Origin: Oscillospiraceae bacterium
GTDB lineage: Bacteria > Bacillota > Clostridia > Oscillospirales > Acutalibacteraceae
DNA: 11,961 nucleotides
Assembly: GCA_021640185.1 (NCBI GenBank)
Contig: JAJXDX010000010.1
Coordinates: 6,363-18,323, forward strand
Reading direction: 5' to 3'
Shown here: positions 5,837 through 11,961 of the stretch, in pieces
Layout of the letters: the number at the start of each line of letters is the position of its first letter
Position numbering within the stretch: the first letter of the stretch is position 1
The notes under the pieces: generated by a model
Told to the model about the DNA's origin: nothing
Databases searched by the model: none
The model's input: only the letters and a program-made list of their open reading frames with translations
Program-made: the position numbers and the translations under genes

Positions 5837-7045
5837 ATGGACGCAAAAAGCATCGGTTACACGATCGCCGCGCTGCGGCGGCGGCACAAAATGACGCAAT
5901 CGGAGCTGGCGCAGCGGCTGAAGGTCAGCGACAAGACCGTCAGCAAGTGGGAGAACGGGCTGGGCTATCCGGAGGTCACGCAGTTCCCGGCGCTGGCGGA
6001 GCTGTTCGGCGTTTCCATCGACTACATCATGACGGGCGAGCGCAAGGGCATCGCGCTGGCGGGCAATATCCTGACCGATCTGGTCAAAACGATCGACGAG
6101 TACCCGCGGCCGGGGATGCTGTCGAGCATCCGCAGCGTCAGCCGCAGCGTGGGCGGCTGCGTGCCGAACGTGGGGATCGATCTGGCCAAGATCGACCGCA
6201 GCCTGCCGCTGTCGGCCATCGGGCGGGTGGGCGACGACGAATACGGCCGGTATGTGCTGACGCAGCTGGCGTGCCACGGGATCGACACGGGGCGGGTGCG
6301 CATCTCGCCCACCGCGCCGACGAGCTTTTCCGACGTGATGAGCCTGCGCACCGGGGAGCGGACGTTTTTCCATGCCCGCGGCGCGAACGCCGAGTTCTCG
6401 CCGGAGGACGTGGATCTGTCCTCGCTGGGCTGCCGTCTGCTGCACATCGGTTACATCCTGCTGCTGGACCGCTTCGATGCGCCGGATCCCGAGCACGGCA
6501 CCGTGATGGCGGGCTTTTTGCACGACGTACAGGCGCGCGGGATCAAAACGTCCGTCGACATGGTCAGCGACAGCACGGCAGACTACGGCAAAACGGTGCT
6601 GCCCGCGCTGCGCTACTGCAACTATGCCATCGTCAACGAGGTGGAGTGCTGCACGGCGTTCGGCCTGTCGCCGACGAAGGCGGACGGCACGCCGAACGAG
6701 GACGACATCCGCCGCGCGATGGAAGGCATGGCGGCGGCCGGCGTTGCCGACAAGGTGATCGTCCACGCCAAGCCGATCGGGTACTGTCTGGACGTGAAGA
6801 GCGGCCGTTTTACGGCCGTGCCGAGCCTTGCCTTCCCGCGGGAGCTGATCCGCGGCAGCGTCGGCGCGGGGGACGCGTTCTGCGCCGGGTGCCTGTACGG
6901 GCTGTACAACGGCTTCGACGACGAGCGGCTGCTGCGCTTTGCGGCGGCGGCCGCCGCCGCCAGCCTGACCGAGGAGAACGCCGTAGACGGGATGCGTCCG
7001 CGGGACGAGCTGTTTACCATGATCGAACGATACGGAGGGAAATGA
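5837..7045 (+). CDS. XRE helix-turn-helix / PfkB sugar kinase fusion
   Basis: 402 residues; AAGGAGG precedes the ATG with a 6-base gap. Residues 7-65 are a typical XRE/HTH_3 domain: LRRRHKMTQSELAQRLKVSD, then KTVSKWENG with the recognition helix, then FGVSIDYIM. After a linker of about 30 residues, a full-length PfkB (ribokinase-family) kinase spans about 97-402. It has a GG-x3-N sugar-binding motif (SVGGCVPN, 104-111) and the C-terminal anion-hole signature RGSVGAGDAF (339-348) with catalytic base D346. PfkB kinases phosphorylate furanose or ketose hydroxyls with ATP. Here the product is probably a ketose 1-phosphate, because an isomerase and a class II aldolase gene follow with gaps of 1 and 16 bp. 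An N-terminal DNA-binding domain on the kinase suggests that substrate binding controls DNA binding and that the protein regulates its own operon. Substrate identity is inferred. The fusion is continuous at the nucleotide level, with no frameshift needed. Confidence 0.9.
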   Translation: MDAKSIGYTIAALRRRHKMTQSELAQRLKVSDKTVSKWENGLGYPEVTQFPALAELFGVSIDYIMTGERKGIALAGNILTDLVKTIDEYPRPGMLSSIRSVSRSVGGCVPNVGIDLAKIDRSLPLSAIGRVGDDEYGRYVLTQLACHGIDTGRVRISPTAPTSFSDVMSLRTGERTFFHARGANAEFSPEDVDLSSLGCRLLHIGYILLLDRFDAPDPEHGTVMAGFLHDVQARGIKTSVDMVSDSTADYGKTVLPALRYCNYAIVNEVECCTAFGLSPTKADGTPNEDDIRRAMEGMAAAGVADKVIVHAKPIGYCLDVKSGRFTAVPSLAFPRELIRGSVGAGDAFCAGCLYGLYNGFDDERLLRFAAAAAAASLTEENAVDGMRPRDELFTMIERYGGK

Positions 7046-7046
7046 C

Positions 7047-7583
7047 ATGAAGAAAGCGGATCATGATCGGCAGGTCCGGCGCGCACTGGACTATTATGCG
7101 GCGGCACACATCGTGCTGACGGACGACGAAAAGGCGCGGATCGAGGTGGCGGACTTCGGCCTTGGGCGGGTGGAAAAGGTCGGGCTGCAGCTGCTGACCT
7201 ACGTCAACACACCGCGCGTATGCGCCAAGGAGATGGTGCTGCTGCCCGGACAGACCTGTCCGGAGCACCGGCACGTGCCGACGGGCGGGATGCCCGGCAA
7301 GGAAGAAACGTTCCGCTGCCGGTACGGCGAGGTGCGGCTGTACGTCACGGGCGAGGGCAGCGCCGACGACGTGCCCGGCGGGCTGCCGGAAACGGCGGTG
7401 TCGGTGTTCCACGAGATCGTGCTGCGCCCCGGCGAGCAATACACGATCCTGCCCGGCACGCTGCACTGGTTCCGCGCCGGAGAGGACGGGTCGGTCAGCT
7501 CGGAGTTCTCCACCCACAGCACGGACGAAACGGACGAATTCACCGACGCGGACATCGTCCGTGCGCCGGTGATCGAGGAATGA
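7047..7583 (+). CDS. D-lyxose ketol-isomerase-like cupin
   Basis: 178 residues, starting one base after the upstream stop, with GGAGGG (7034-7039) as its ribosome-binding site inside the end of the previous gene. The cupin metal site is visible: CPEHRHVP gives H74 and H76, GKEETFRCRYGEVRLY (84-99) gives E87, and LPGTLHWF (135-142) gives H140. The two-His, one-Glu, distal-His pattern together with GKEET is characteristic of D-lyxose isomerases (EC 5.3.1.15), Mn-dependent cytoplasmic enzymes that interconvert D-lyxose and D-xylulose and often also D-mannose and D-fructose. Translational coupling to the kinase upstream and the aldolase downstream implies that its ketose product is the kinase substrate. 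The real substrate could be another 2,3-cis aldose. Confidence 0.85.
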   Translation: MKKADHDRQVRRALDYYAAAHIVLTDDEKARIEVADFGLGRVEKVGLQLLTYVNTPRVCAKEMVLLPGQTCPEHRHVPTGGMPGKEETFRCRYGEVRLYVTGEGSADDVPGGLPETAVSVFHEIVLRPGEQYTILPGTLHWFRAGEDGSVSSEFSTHSTDETDEFTDADIVRAPVIEE

Positions 7584-7599
7584 AAAGGAGCGAAAGAAA

Positions 7600-8436
7600 A
7601 TGCTGGCGAACCTGAATGATGTCCTGCGCCCGGCACAGCGGGAGCACTATGCCGTCGGGCTGTTCAACACCATCGACACGGATATGCTGGAGGCGGTGAT
7701 CGGCGCGGCGGAGGCGCTGCGCGCGCCGGTGATCATCGGCACGGCGGAGGTGCTGCTGCCCTACGGCGAGCTTTTGCTGATTGCGCCCGCGCTGCGCGCG
7801 GCGGCGCAGCGCGCGAGCGTGCCGGTGGTGCTGCACTACGACCACGGCCTGACCTTTGAACGCTGCATGGAGGCGCTGAAGCTGGGCTTTTCCAGCGTGA
7901 TGTTCGACGACTCCGCCGGGGATGCGGGCGAGAACACCGCCGCCACGCGCGAGATGGTGCGCATCGCGCACGCCATGGGCGCCACGGTGGAGGGCGAGAT
8001 CGGCCACGTCGGACAGGCGGACACCGGCGACAACGCAGTGAGCGACCGCTACACCACCCCGGCGGAGGCCGTCGCCTTCGTCGAGGCGACCGGCGTGGAC
8101 GCGCTGGCCGTGGCGATCGGCACGGCGCACGGCGCGTACAAGCTCAAACCGCAGCTGGATCTGGCCCGCCTGCGCGAGATCCGCGCCGCCGTGGACACGC
8201 CGCTGGTGCTGCACGGCGGCTCCGGCCTGTCGGACGACGATTTCCGCTCCACGATCCGCGACGGCATCGCCAAGGTGAACATCTTCACCGACCTGTGCAC
8301 GGCGGGGTCTGCCGCCATGCGGCTGGCGCAGGACGAAGGACTCGACTATCTGTCCACGCGCACGAAGCGGGTGGAACTGATCCGCGCTGCCGTGGAAGAA
8401 AAAATGCGCCTGTTCGGCTGCGCCGGCCGGGCATAA
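7600..8436 (+). CDS. Class II ketose-(bis)phosphate aldolase
   Basis: 278 residues, the size of the short FBA/tagatose-type class II aldolases. AAAGGAG (7584-7590) lies 9 bases before the ATG and directly after the isomerase stop. Landmarks: VVLHYDHG (76-83) with catalytic D81 and zinc ligand H82, VEGEIGHVG (130-138), the second zinc ligand in IGTAHG (173-178, H177), the third in LHGGSG (204-209, H205), and the phosphate-binding loop K225-VNIFTD. These enzymes cleave ketose phosphates reversibly to dihydroxyacetone phosphate plus an aldehyde. Being last in an isomerase/kinase operon, it is more likely to act on a ketose 1-phosphate such as xylulose 1-phosphate (giving glycolaldehyde) or fructose 1-phosphate (giving glyceraldehyde) than to be the housekeeping glycolytic enzyme. 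Sequence alone does not separate these from fructose or tagatose 1,6-bisphosphate. Confidence 0.88.
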   Translation: MLANLNDVLRPAQREHYAVGLFNTIDTDMLEAVIGAAEALRAPVIIGTAEVLLPYGELLLIAPALRAAAQRASVPVVLHYDHGLTFERCMEALKLGFSSVMFDDSAGDAGENTAATREMVRIAHAMGATVEGEIGHVGQADTGDNAVSDRYTTPAEAVAFVEATGVDALAVAIGTAHGAYKLKPQLDLARLREIRAAVDTPLVLHGGSGLSDDDFRSTIRDGIAKVNIFTDLCTAGSAAMRLAQDEGLDYLSTRTKRVELIRAAVEEKMRLFGCAGRA

Positions 8437-8455
8437 ACGGGCAGACGCCCGCTTT

Positions 8456-8488
8456 GCTGCCGTCCCGCAAGGGGCGGCGGCGGTTTTT
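8456..8488 (+). terminator. Intrinsic terminator of the sugar operon
   Basis: An 11-bp stem (8456-8466 with 8471-8481, including two G-U pairs) is capped by a GCAA tetraloop. It is followed after GG by TTTTT (8484-8488), 20 bp after the aldolase stop. A further T-rich stretch follows at 8504-8519. This is the best classical terminator in the window. Confidence 0.75.
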
Positions 8489-8532
8489 GCGCAGCACGGC
8501 GGTTTTTGCTTGCTTTTTTCCGCATTTTCGGT

Positions 8533-8776
8533 TACCATCGATAGACAAGGGAACACACGGGTCTTGCAGAGCATTTTATGCTCGGCATTTTATGCTCAGC
8601 ATCGTATGCTCAGCATTCCATGCTCGGCAAAACTGCGCAGCACCTGTCGGCGATGCGTTTTCGCGCGGTTTTTGGCTTTTGAGGCGCAGGCGGGCTGGCG
8701 CCCGCCAAGCCGAAAAGGACGAAAAGCGCCGGAAAGACACGCCGACAGGCGGTCGTGTCCTTGCCTATCGATGGTA
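8533..8776. mobile_element. 244-bp inverted-repeat element, possible MITE
   Basis: TACCATCGATAGACAAGG (8533-8550) and CCTTGCCTATCGATGGTA (8759-8776) are 18-bp inverted copies with one mismatch. Both outer ends are TA, as would be seen if an IS630/Tc1-type transposase duplicated a TA target. No transposase is encoded; the open frames inside read as low-quality translation of palindromes. The element contains the 14-bp dyad array and two smaller hairpins (8689-8706; 8736-8759). The alternative is a pair of distant operators for a looping regulator. Together with the terminator before it, it fills the 379-bp non-coding gap. Confidence 0.5.
8570..8625. repeat. Four tandem 14-bp palindromic units
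   Basis: Units at 8570-8583, 8584-8597, 8598-8611 and 8612-8625 follow RGCATNNNATGCTC. The four are AGCATTTTATGCTC, GGCATTTTATGCTC, AGCATCGTATGCTC and AGCATTCCATGCTC. Within each, GCAT and ATGC are inverted around a variable 3-bp centre, so the arms are conserved while the centre drifts. A decayed fifth unit may start at 8626 (GGCAAAAC). It lies inside the inverted-repeat element, between the aldolase terminator and the glycosidase promoter. Confidence 0.85.
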
Positions 8777-8780
8777 TGAT
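8772..8780 (+). promoter_or_regulatory. Extended -10 promoter for the glycosidase gene
   Basis: TGGTATGAT is an extended -10 element (TGn plus TATGAT, 8775-8780), with no good -35 box at the usual distance. The TGG and the first TA of the hexamer are the right end of the inverted-repeat element. Transcription from about 8787 would give a leader of about 29 nt. Confidence 0.5.
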
Positions 8781-8815
8781 CAAAGCAGAAACGAAAAGCG
8801 ACGGAGGGAAACATC

Positions 8816-10165
8816 ATGACCGAGCTTTGTCTTGACCTGCACGCGCCGCTGCACCCGATCCGCCCGCTGCACAGCGTGTGCGGCGCTCCGCTGACGGGCA
8901 TCGCGGACATGGGGCTGTTCGCTTACCTGCAAGAGGCGCACATCCCGTTCTGCCGTCTGCACGACGTGGCCTATCCGTTCGGCGCGGGCGTGTATGTGGA
9001 CGTGCCGAACATCTTCCGCGACCCCGCCGCCGACCCGGACGATCCGGCGGCCTACGACTTCGCCTTTACCGACAGGCTGATCGAGCGGCTGATACAGGCG
9101 GGATGCGAGCCGGTGTACCGTCTTGGCGTATCGATCGAGAACGCGGCCGACATCCGTGCCTACCGCATCTATCCGCCCGCCGACAACGAAAAATGGGCGT
9201 GCGTATGTGAACACATCATACGCCACTACATCGACGGCTGGGCGGACGGCTTTGGCTATCCCATCCGCTATTGGGAGATCTGGAACGAGCCGGACGGCCA
9301 TCCGGACAGCGAGAAAAACCAAATGTGGCGCGGCACCTTCGCGCAGTATCTGGATCTGTACCGGGCCGCCTCGCGGCGGCTGCGCGCGGCGTTCGGCGGC
9401 CGGATCCGCATCGGCGGCTATGCCTCCTGCGGCTTTTATGCCATACTGGACGAGAACGTGCTGTCCGCTGCGGCGTTCGGCGGCACGCGGCCGCTGACGG
9501 ACGCCGACCGCCGCAGCCTGCATTTTTTGCACTGCTTCGACCGGTTCATCGAAACGGTCGTGCGCGAGGGGCTGCCGTTCGACTTTTTCTCCTACCACAG
9601 CTATGCCGGAGCGGCGGACACGCTGACCATGCAGCGTTATGTCGAGCGGCGGCTGGACGAGGCCGGCCTTGCGGACACGGAGATCCATCTGAACGAATGG
9701 AACACCTGTCCGCAGCGGGAGAAAAAGGGCGGCGCGCAGGCGGCGGCCGAAACGGCCGAGATGCTGTGCGCCATGCAGGAGCAGCGCGCGGCGATGCTGT
9801 GCTATTACGACGCGCGGGCGTGCACTTCGCCGTATTCCGGCCTATTCGATCCGATGCACCTGCAGCCGATGCTGCCGTACTATGCGCTGGCCGCCTTCGG
9901 CGAGCTGTACGTGCTGGGCACGCAAGTCGCGGTGCACGGCGGATGTCCCGGCCTGCGGACGCTGGCGGCGGCCGACCGCGGCGGCGACTGGGGGCTGCTG
10001 CTCGCCTGCACCGGGGAACGGGCGGAGCTTTCGCTATCCCTGCCTGCGGGCGGCTGCACGGCGCGCCGGATCGGCGAAGGGCAGCCGCTGATCCCCGTGC
10101 CGGGGTTCGATCCCGCCCGTTTCGTCATCGAAAAAAACGAGGTGCTGCTGCTGCGCCGTGCATAG
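8816..10165 (+). CDS. GH39-like glycoside hydrolase (clan GH-A), cytoplasmic
   Basis: 449 residues; GGAGGG (8803-8808) lies 7 bases before the ATG. There is no signal peptide or membrane segment, so the enzyme is intracellular and should act on imported oligosaccharides or glycosides. A (beta/alpha)8 retaining hydrolase is indicated by the acid/base motif RYWEIWNEPDG (151-161, E158) and the nucleophile motif EIHLNEWNT (289-297, E294). The latter follows FDFFSYHSY (256-263) at the expected spacing. MWRGTFAQYLDLYRAA (170-185) and RIRIGGYAS (196-204) resemble GH39 beta-xylosidases and related families. The last 80 residues or so form a small beta domain. The substrate is uncertain: a xyloside would fit the neighbouring pentose-like operon, but other GH-A families cannot be excluded. 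It is preceded by the inverted-repeat element and followed 54 bp later by hcp. Confidence 0.8.
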   Translation: MTELCLDLHAPLHPIRPLHSVCGAPLTGIADMGLFAYLQEAHIPFCRLHDVAYPFGAGVYVDVPNIFRDPAADPDDPAAYDFAFTDRLIERLIQAGCEPVYRLGVSIENAADIRAYRIYPPADNEKWACVCEHIIRHYIDGWADGFGYPIRYWEIWNEPDGHPDSEKNQMWRGTFAQYLDLYRAASRRLRAAFGGRIRIGGYASCGFYAILDENVLSAAAFGGTRPLTDADRRSLHFLHCFDRFIETVVREGLPFDFFSYHSYAGAADTLTMQRYVERRLDEAGLADTEIHLNEWNTCPQREKKGGAQAAAETAEMLCAMQEQRAAMLCYYDARACTSPYSGLFDPMHLQPMLPYYALAAFGELYVLGTQVAVHGGCPGLRTLAAADRGGDWGLLLACTGERAELSLSLPAGGCTARRIGEGQPLIPVPGFDPARFVIEKNEVLLLRRA

Positions 10166-10219
10166 AACGCGTGCGGCCGCACATACTGATCCCGAACCAA
10201 AAACGGGAGGGATCATGAC

Positions 10220-11794
10220 ATGGAACACGAGATGTTCTGCTTCCAATGCCAGCAGACGGCGGGCAACAAGGGCTGCGTGCGCACGGGCGTATGCGGCAAG
10301 CAGCCGACGACGGCGAACCTGCAGGACGAGCTGATCGGCGAGCTGATCCGGCTGGCCGCGGCGGCCGAGCGGCGCGGCGTGCACACCGAAACGACCGACC
10401 GACTGCTGATCGACGGGCTGTTCACCACGCTGACGAACGTGAATTTCGACGATGAGGCGATCGGCGCGTTCACCGCGCGGGTGCGGGACACGCGCCGCGC
10501 GATCGACGACGGGGACATCCCGGTCGTTGAACTGTGGAAGGGCGAAACGGACACCGTTTCTCTGCGGTCGACACTGCTGTTCGGCATGAAGGGCATGGCG
10601 GCCTACGCGCACCACGCGATGAACTTGGGGCAGCGCGGCCCGGAGGTCTGCGCGTGGTTCTATCGCGGGCTGTGCGCGGTAAACGAGCAGCACAGCGTCG
10701 AAGAATGGCTGGCGCTGATCATGGCGTTCGGGCAGGTGAACCTGAAGTGCATGGCGCTGCTTGACCGCGCGAACACCGGCGCGTTCGGGCAGCCCGTCCC
10801 CACGCGGGTGAACACGGACATCAAGGCCGGGCCGTTCATCGTCGTGTCCGGCCACGACCTGAAGGATCTTGACGAATTGCTGCGGCAGACCGAGGGCAAG
10901 GGCATCAACGTCTATACCCACTGCGAGATGCTGCCCGCCCACGGCTATCCGGGGCTGAAAAAATATCCGCATCTGGCGGGCAACTTCGGCACGGCGTGGC
11001 AGAGCCAGCAAAAGGAGTTCGAGAACATCCCCGCGCCGGTGCTGTTCACCACCAACTGCCTGATGCCCCCGCGCGAAAGCTATGCCGATCGGGTGTACAC
11101 CACCTCCGTGGTCGGGTACAAGGGGCTGACGCACATCGCGGCGGATGCCGCCGGGCGCAAGGACTTCTCGCCGCTGATTCGGCAGGCGCTGGCCCTTGGC
11201 GGCTACGACCGCGACCGGAGCATGAGCGGCATCAACGGCGGCCATATGCTGACGACCGGCTTTGCCCACGCCGCGGTGCTGGCGAACGCCGAGCGCGTCA
11301 TCCGGCTGATCCGCGACGGCCGAGTGCGGCGGATCTTTTTGGTCGGCGGGTGCGACGGCGCGCATCCCGGCCGCAACTACTACACCGAATTCGTCAAGCA
11401 GACGCCGATGGACACGCTGGTGTTCACGCTGGCGTGCGGCAAATACCGGTTCAACGACCTTGACCTCGGCGAGATCGACGGCCTGCCCCGCATCATGGAC
11501 ATGGGGCAGTGCAACGATGCCTACAGTGCCGTGGTGGTGGTGCAGGCGCTGGCCGAGGCCTTTGGGTGCGGCATCAACGAGCTGCCGCTGACGTTGGTGC
11601 TCTCGTGGTACGAGCAAAAGGCGGTGTGCATCCTGCTGACGCTGCTGGCGCTGGGGATCAAAAACATCGTTTTGGGGCCGACGCTGCCCGCGTTCCTATC
11701 CGAAACGGTGGTGCGCACGCTCGTCGATGCCTACGGCCTGCAGCCGACCACCGCGCCGGAGCAGGATCTGGACGCGATCCTTGGGCGGGGATGA
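10220..11794 (+). CDS. hcp: Hydroxylamine reductase / hybrid cluster protein, class I
   Basis: 524 residues; GGGAGG (10205-10210) lies 9 bases upstream of the ATG. The N-terminal CFQCQQTAGNKGC...C pattern (C7, C10, C19, C25; CX2CX8CX5C) is the class I form found in strict anaerobes, binding a cubane [4Fe-4S] cluster. All hybrid Fe-S-O cluster ligands are recognisable: H212 (SGHDLKD), E236 (HCEMLPAH), C280 (TTNCLMPP), C378 (VGGCDGAHPGRNYY), C406 (LACGKYRFN), C431 (MGQCNDAYS), E465 and K467 (SWYEQKA). In other bacteria Hcp reduces hydroxylamine or nitric oxide and protects against nitrosative stress, usually with electrons from a partner reductase (Hcr) or ferredoxin. No Hcr gene lies in the window. 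The 54-bp gap from the glycosidase holds no clear promoter, only a 12-bp palindrome (10171-10182), so the two may be co-transcribed. Confidence 0.97.
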   Translation: MEHEMFCFQCQQTAGNKGCVRTGVCGKQPTTANLQDELIGELIRLAAAAERRGVHTETTDRLLIDGLFTTLTNVNFDDEAIGAFTARVRDTRRAIDDGDIPVVELWKGETDTVSLRSTLLFGMKGMAAYAHHAMNLGQRGPEVCAWFYRGLCAVNEQHSVEEWLALIMAFGQVNLKCMALLDRANTGAFGQPVPTRVNTDIKAGPFIVVSGHDLKDLDELLRQTEGKGINVYTHCEMLPAHGYPGLKKYPHLAGNFGTAWQSQQKEFENIPAPVLFTTNCLMPPRESYADRVYTTSVVGYKGLTHIAADAAGRKDFSPLIRQALALGGYDRDRSMSGINGGHMLTTGFAHAAVLANAERVIRLIRDGRVRRIFLVGGCDGAHPGRNYYTEFVKQTPMDTLVFTLACGKYRFNDLDLGEIDGLPRIMDMGQCNDAYSAVVVVQALAEAFGCGINELPLTLVLSWYEQKAVCILLTLLALGIKNIVLGPTLPAFLSETVVRTLVDAYGLQPTTAPEQDLDAILGRG

Positions 11795-11820
11795 GCGGAC
11801 GGCGGCGATACGGCGATCGG

Positions 11821-11854
11821 GATCGGCCGGGAGAATGCGTTCTCCCGGCCGATC
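11821..11854 (+). terminator. 15-bp perfect hairpin after hcp
   Basis: GATCGGCCGGGAGAA pairs perfectly with TTCTCCCGGCCGATC around a TGCG loop, 26 bp after the hcp stop. No immediate T-run follows (TGCGCGCTTC); the nearest T-run is at 11904-11910. It is likely the end of the hcp transcript, but of the same U-less type as the other two strong hairpins here. Confidence 0.55.
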
Positions 11855-11942
11855 TGCGCGCTTCGATCAATAACGTGTCGAATTTCGGTCAAAAACGATG
11901 AGAATTTTTTTGCATTTTCTATCAAACGCCGAAAAATAAGGG

Positions 11943-11948
11943 TTGACA
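11943..11948 (+). promoter_or_regulatory. -35 box TTGACA of a promoter cut by the window end
   Basis: A perfect TTGACA in an AT-rich stretch downstream of the hcp hairpin. Only 13 bases follow before the window ends, so the -10 box cannot be seen. Confidence 0.4.
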
Positions 11949-11961
11949 ATCCCCTTGAAAT

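Noticed and set aside
5351..7048. Long minus-strand open frame (565 codons) across the kinase gene and ABC-F start
   Set aside because: It overlaps two convincingly coding genes and the divergent promoters, and the translation is Arg/His/Ala-rich with no recognisable domain. Long stop-free antisense frames are expected at this GC content.
8570..8625. CRISPR array
   Set aside because: Units are 14 bp, contiguous and palindromic, with no spacers and no cas genes nearby.
8510..8779. Small open frames on both strands in the inverted-repeat element
   Set aside because: They consist of translated palindromes and repeats, and lack ribosome-binding sites and family resemblance.
10171..10182. GTGCGGCCGCAC palindrome between the glycosidase and hcp as a terminator or operator
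   Set aside because: Only 12 bp with no loop and no T-run, and such palindromes are frequent in GC-rich DNA; not enough to call a site.
10034..11617. Minus-strand open frame (527 codons) opposite hcp
   Set aside because: Shadow of hcp, whose cluster ligands are all present. The antisense translation has no motif.

Overview
The window is GC-rich, with strong GGAGG-type ribosome-binding sites, a class I hybrid cluster protein, a sortase-type surface protein and a YkpA/YbiT-like ABC-F protein. Together these point to an obligately anaerobic, Gram-positive, gut-type clostridium (Oscillospiraceae/Ruminococcaceae-like). This is an inference from gene families and gene style; there is no rRNA in the window.

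Left half, all on the minus strand. A consensus promoter (TTGACA-16 bp-TATAAT, 3931-3958) drives a secreted two-domain pilin-like protein with a C-terminal APVTG sorting signal (2714-3859). Downstream are a small membrane protein (2340-2636), an SPFH/band-7 protein with C-terminal zinc ribbons whose frame is broken near 1385 (999-2242), and a TFIIB-type zinc-ribbon protein that runs off the window start (1-933). The last two are a familiar pair in Firmicutes and look like an envelope or stress module. A separate ABC-F ATPase gene (3979-5580) lies upstream with its own promoter. Its second ATP site is degenerate at every catalytic motif while its first site is intact.

Right half, all on the plus strand. 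A divergent regulatory region (5581-5836) separates the ABC-F gene from a tight three-gene sugar operon. The first gene encodes an XRE DNA-binding domain fused to a PfkB sugar kinase, the second a D-lyxose isomerase-like cupin and the third a class II ketose-phosphate aldolase. Isomerise, phosphorylate, cleave is a complete route from an aldose to DHAP plus a short aldehyde, and the kinase itself probably reports the sugar to the promoter. A good intrinsic terminator follows (8456-8488).

The 379-bp gap 8437-8815 then holds a 244-bp inverted-repeat element (possible MITE) that contains four tandem 14-bp palindromic units. The right end of the element forms an extended -10 promoter for a GH39-like cytoplasmic glycosidase (8816-10165). 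The hydroxylamine reductase/hybrid cluster protein gene hcp follows closely (10220-11794) and ends at a 15-bp perfect hairpin. The last bases contain a -35-like TTGACA for a gene beyond the window.

The most notable items are the naturally asymmetric ABC-F protein, the regulator-kinase fusion heading a putative lyxose/xylulose route, the broken SPFH gene with signs of a microhomology deletion, and the inverted-repeat element with its 14-bp dyad array.
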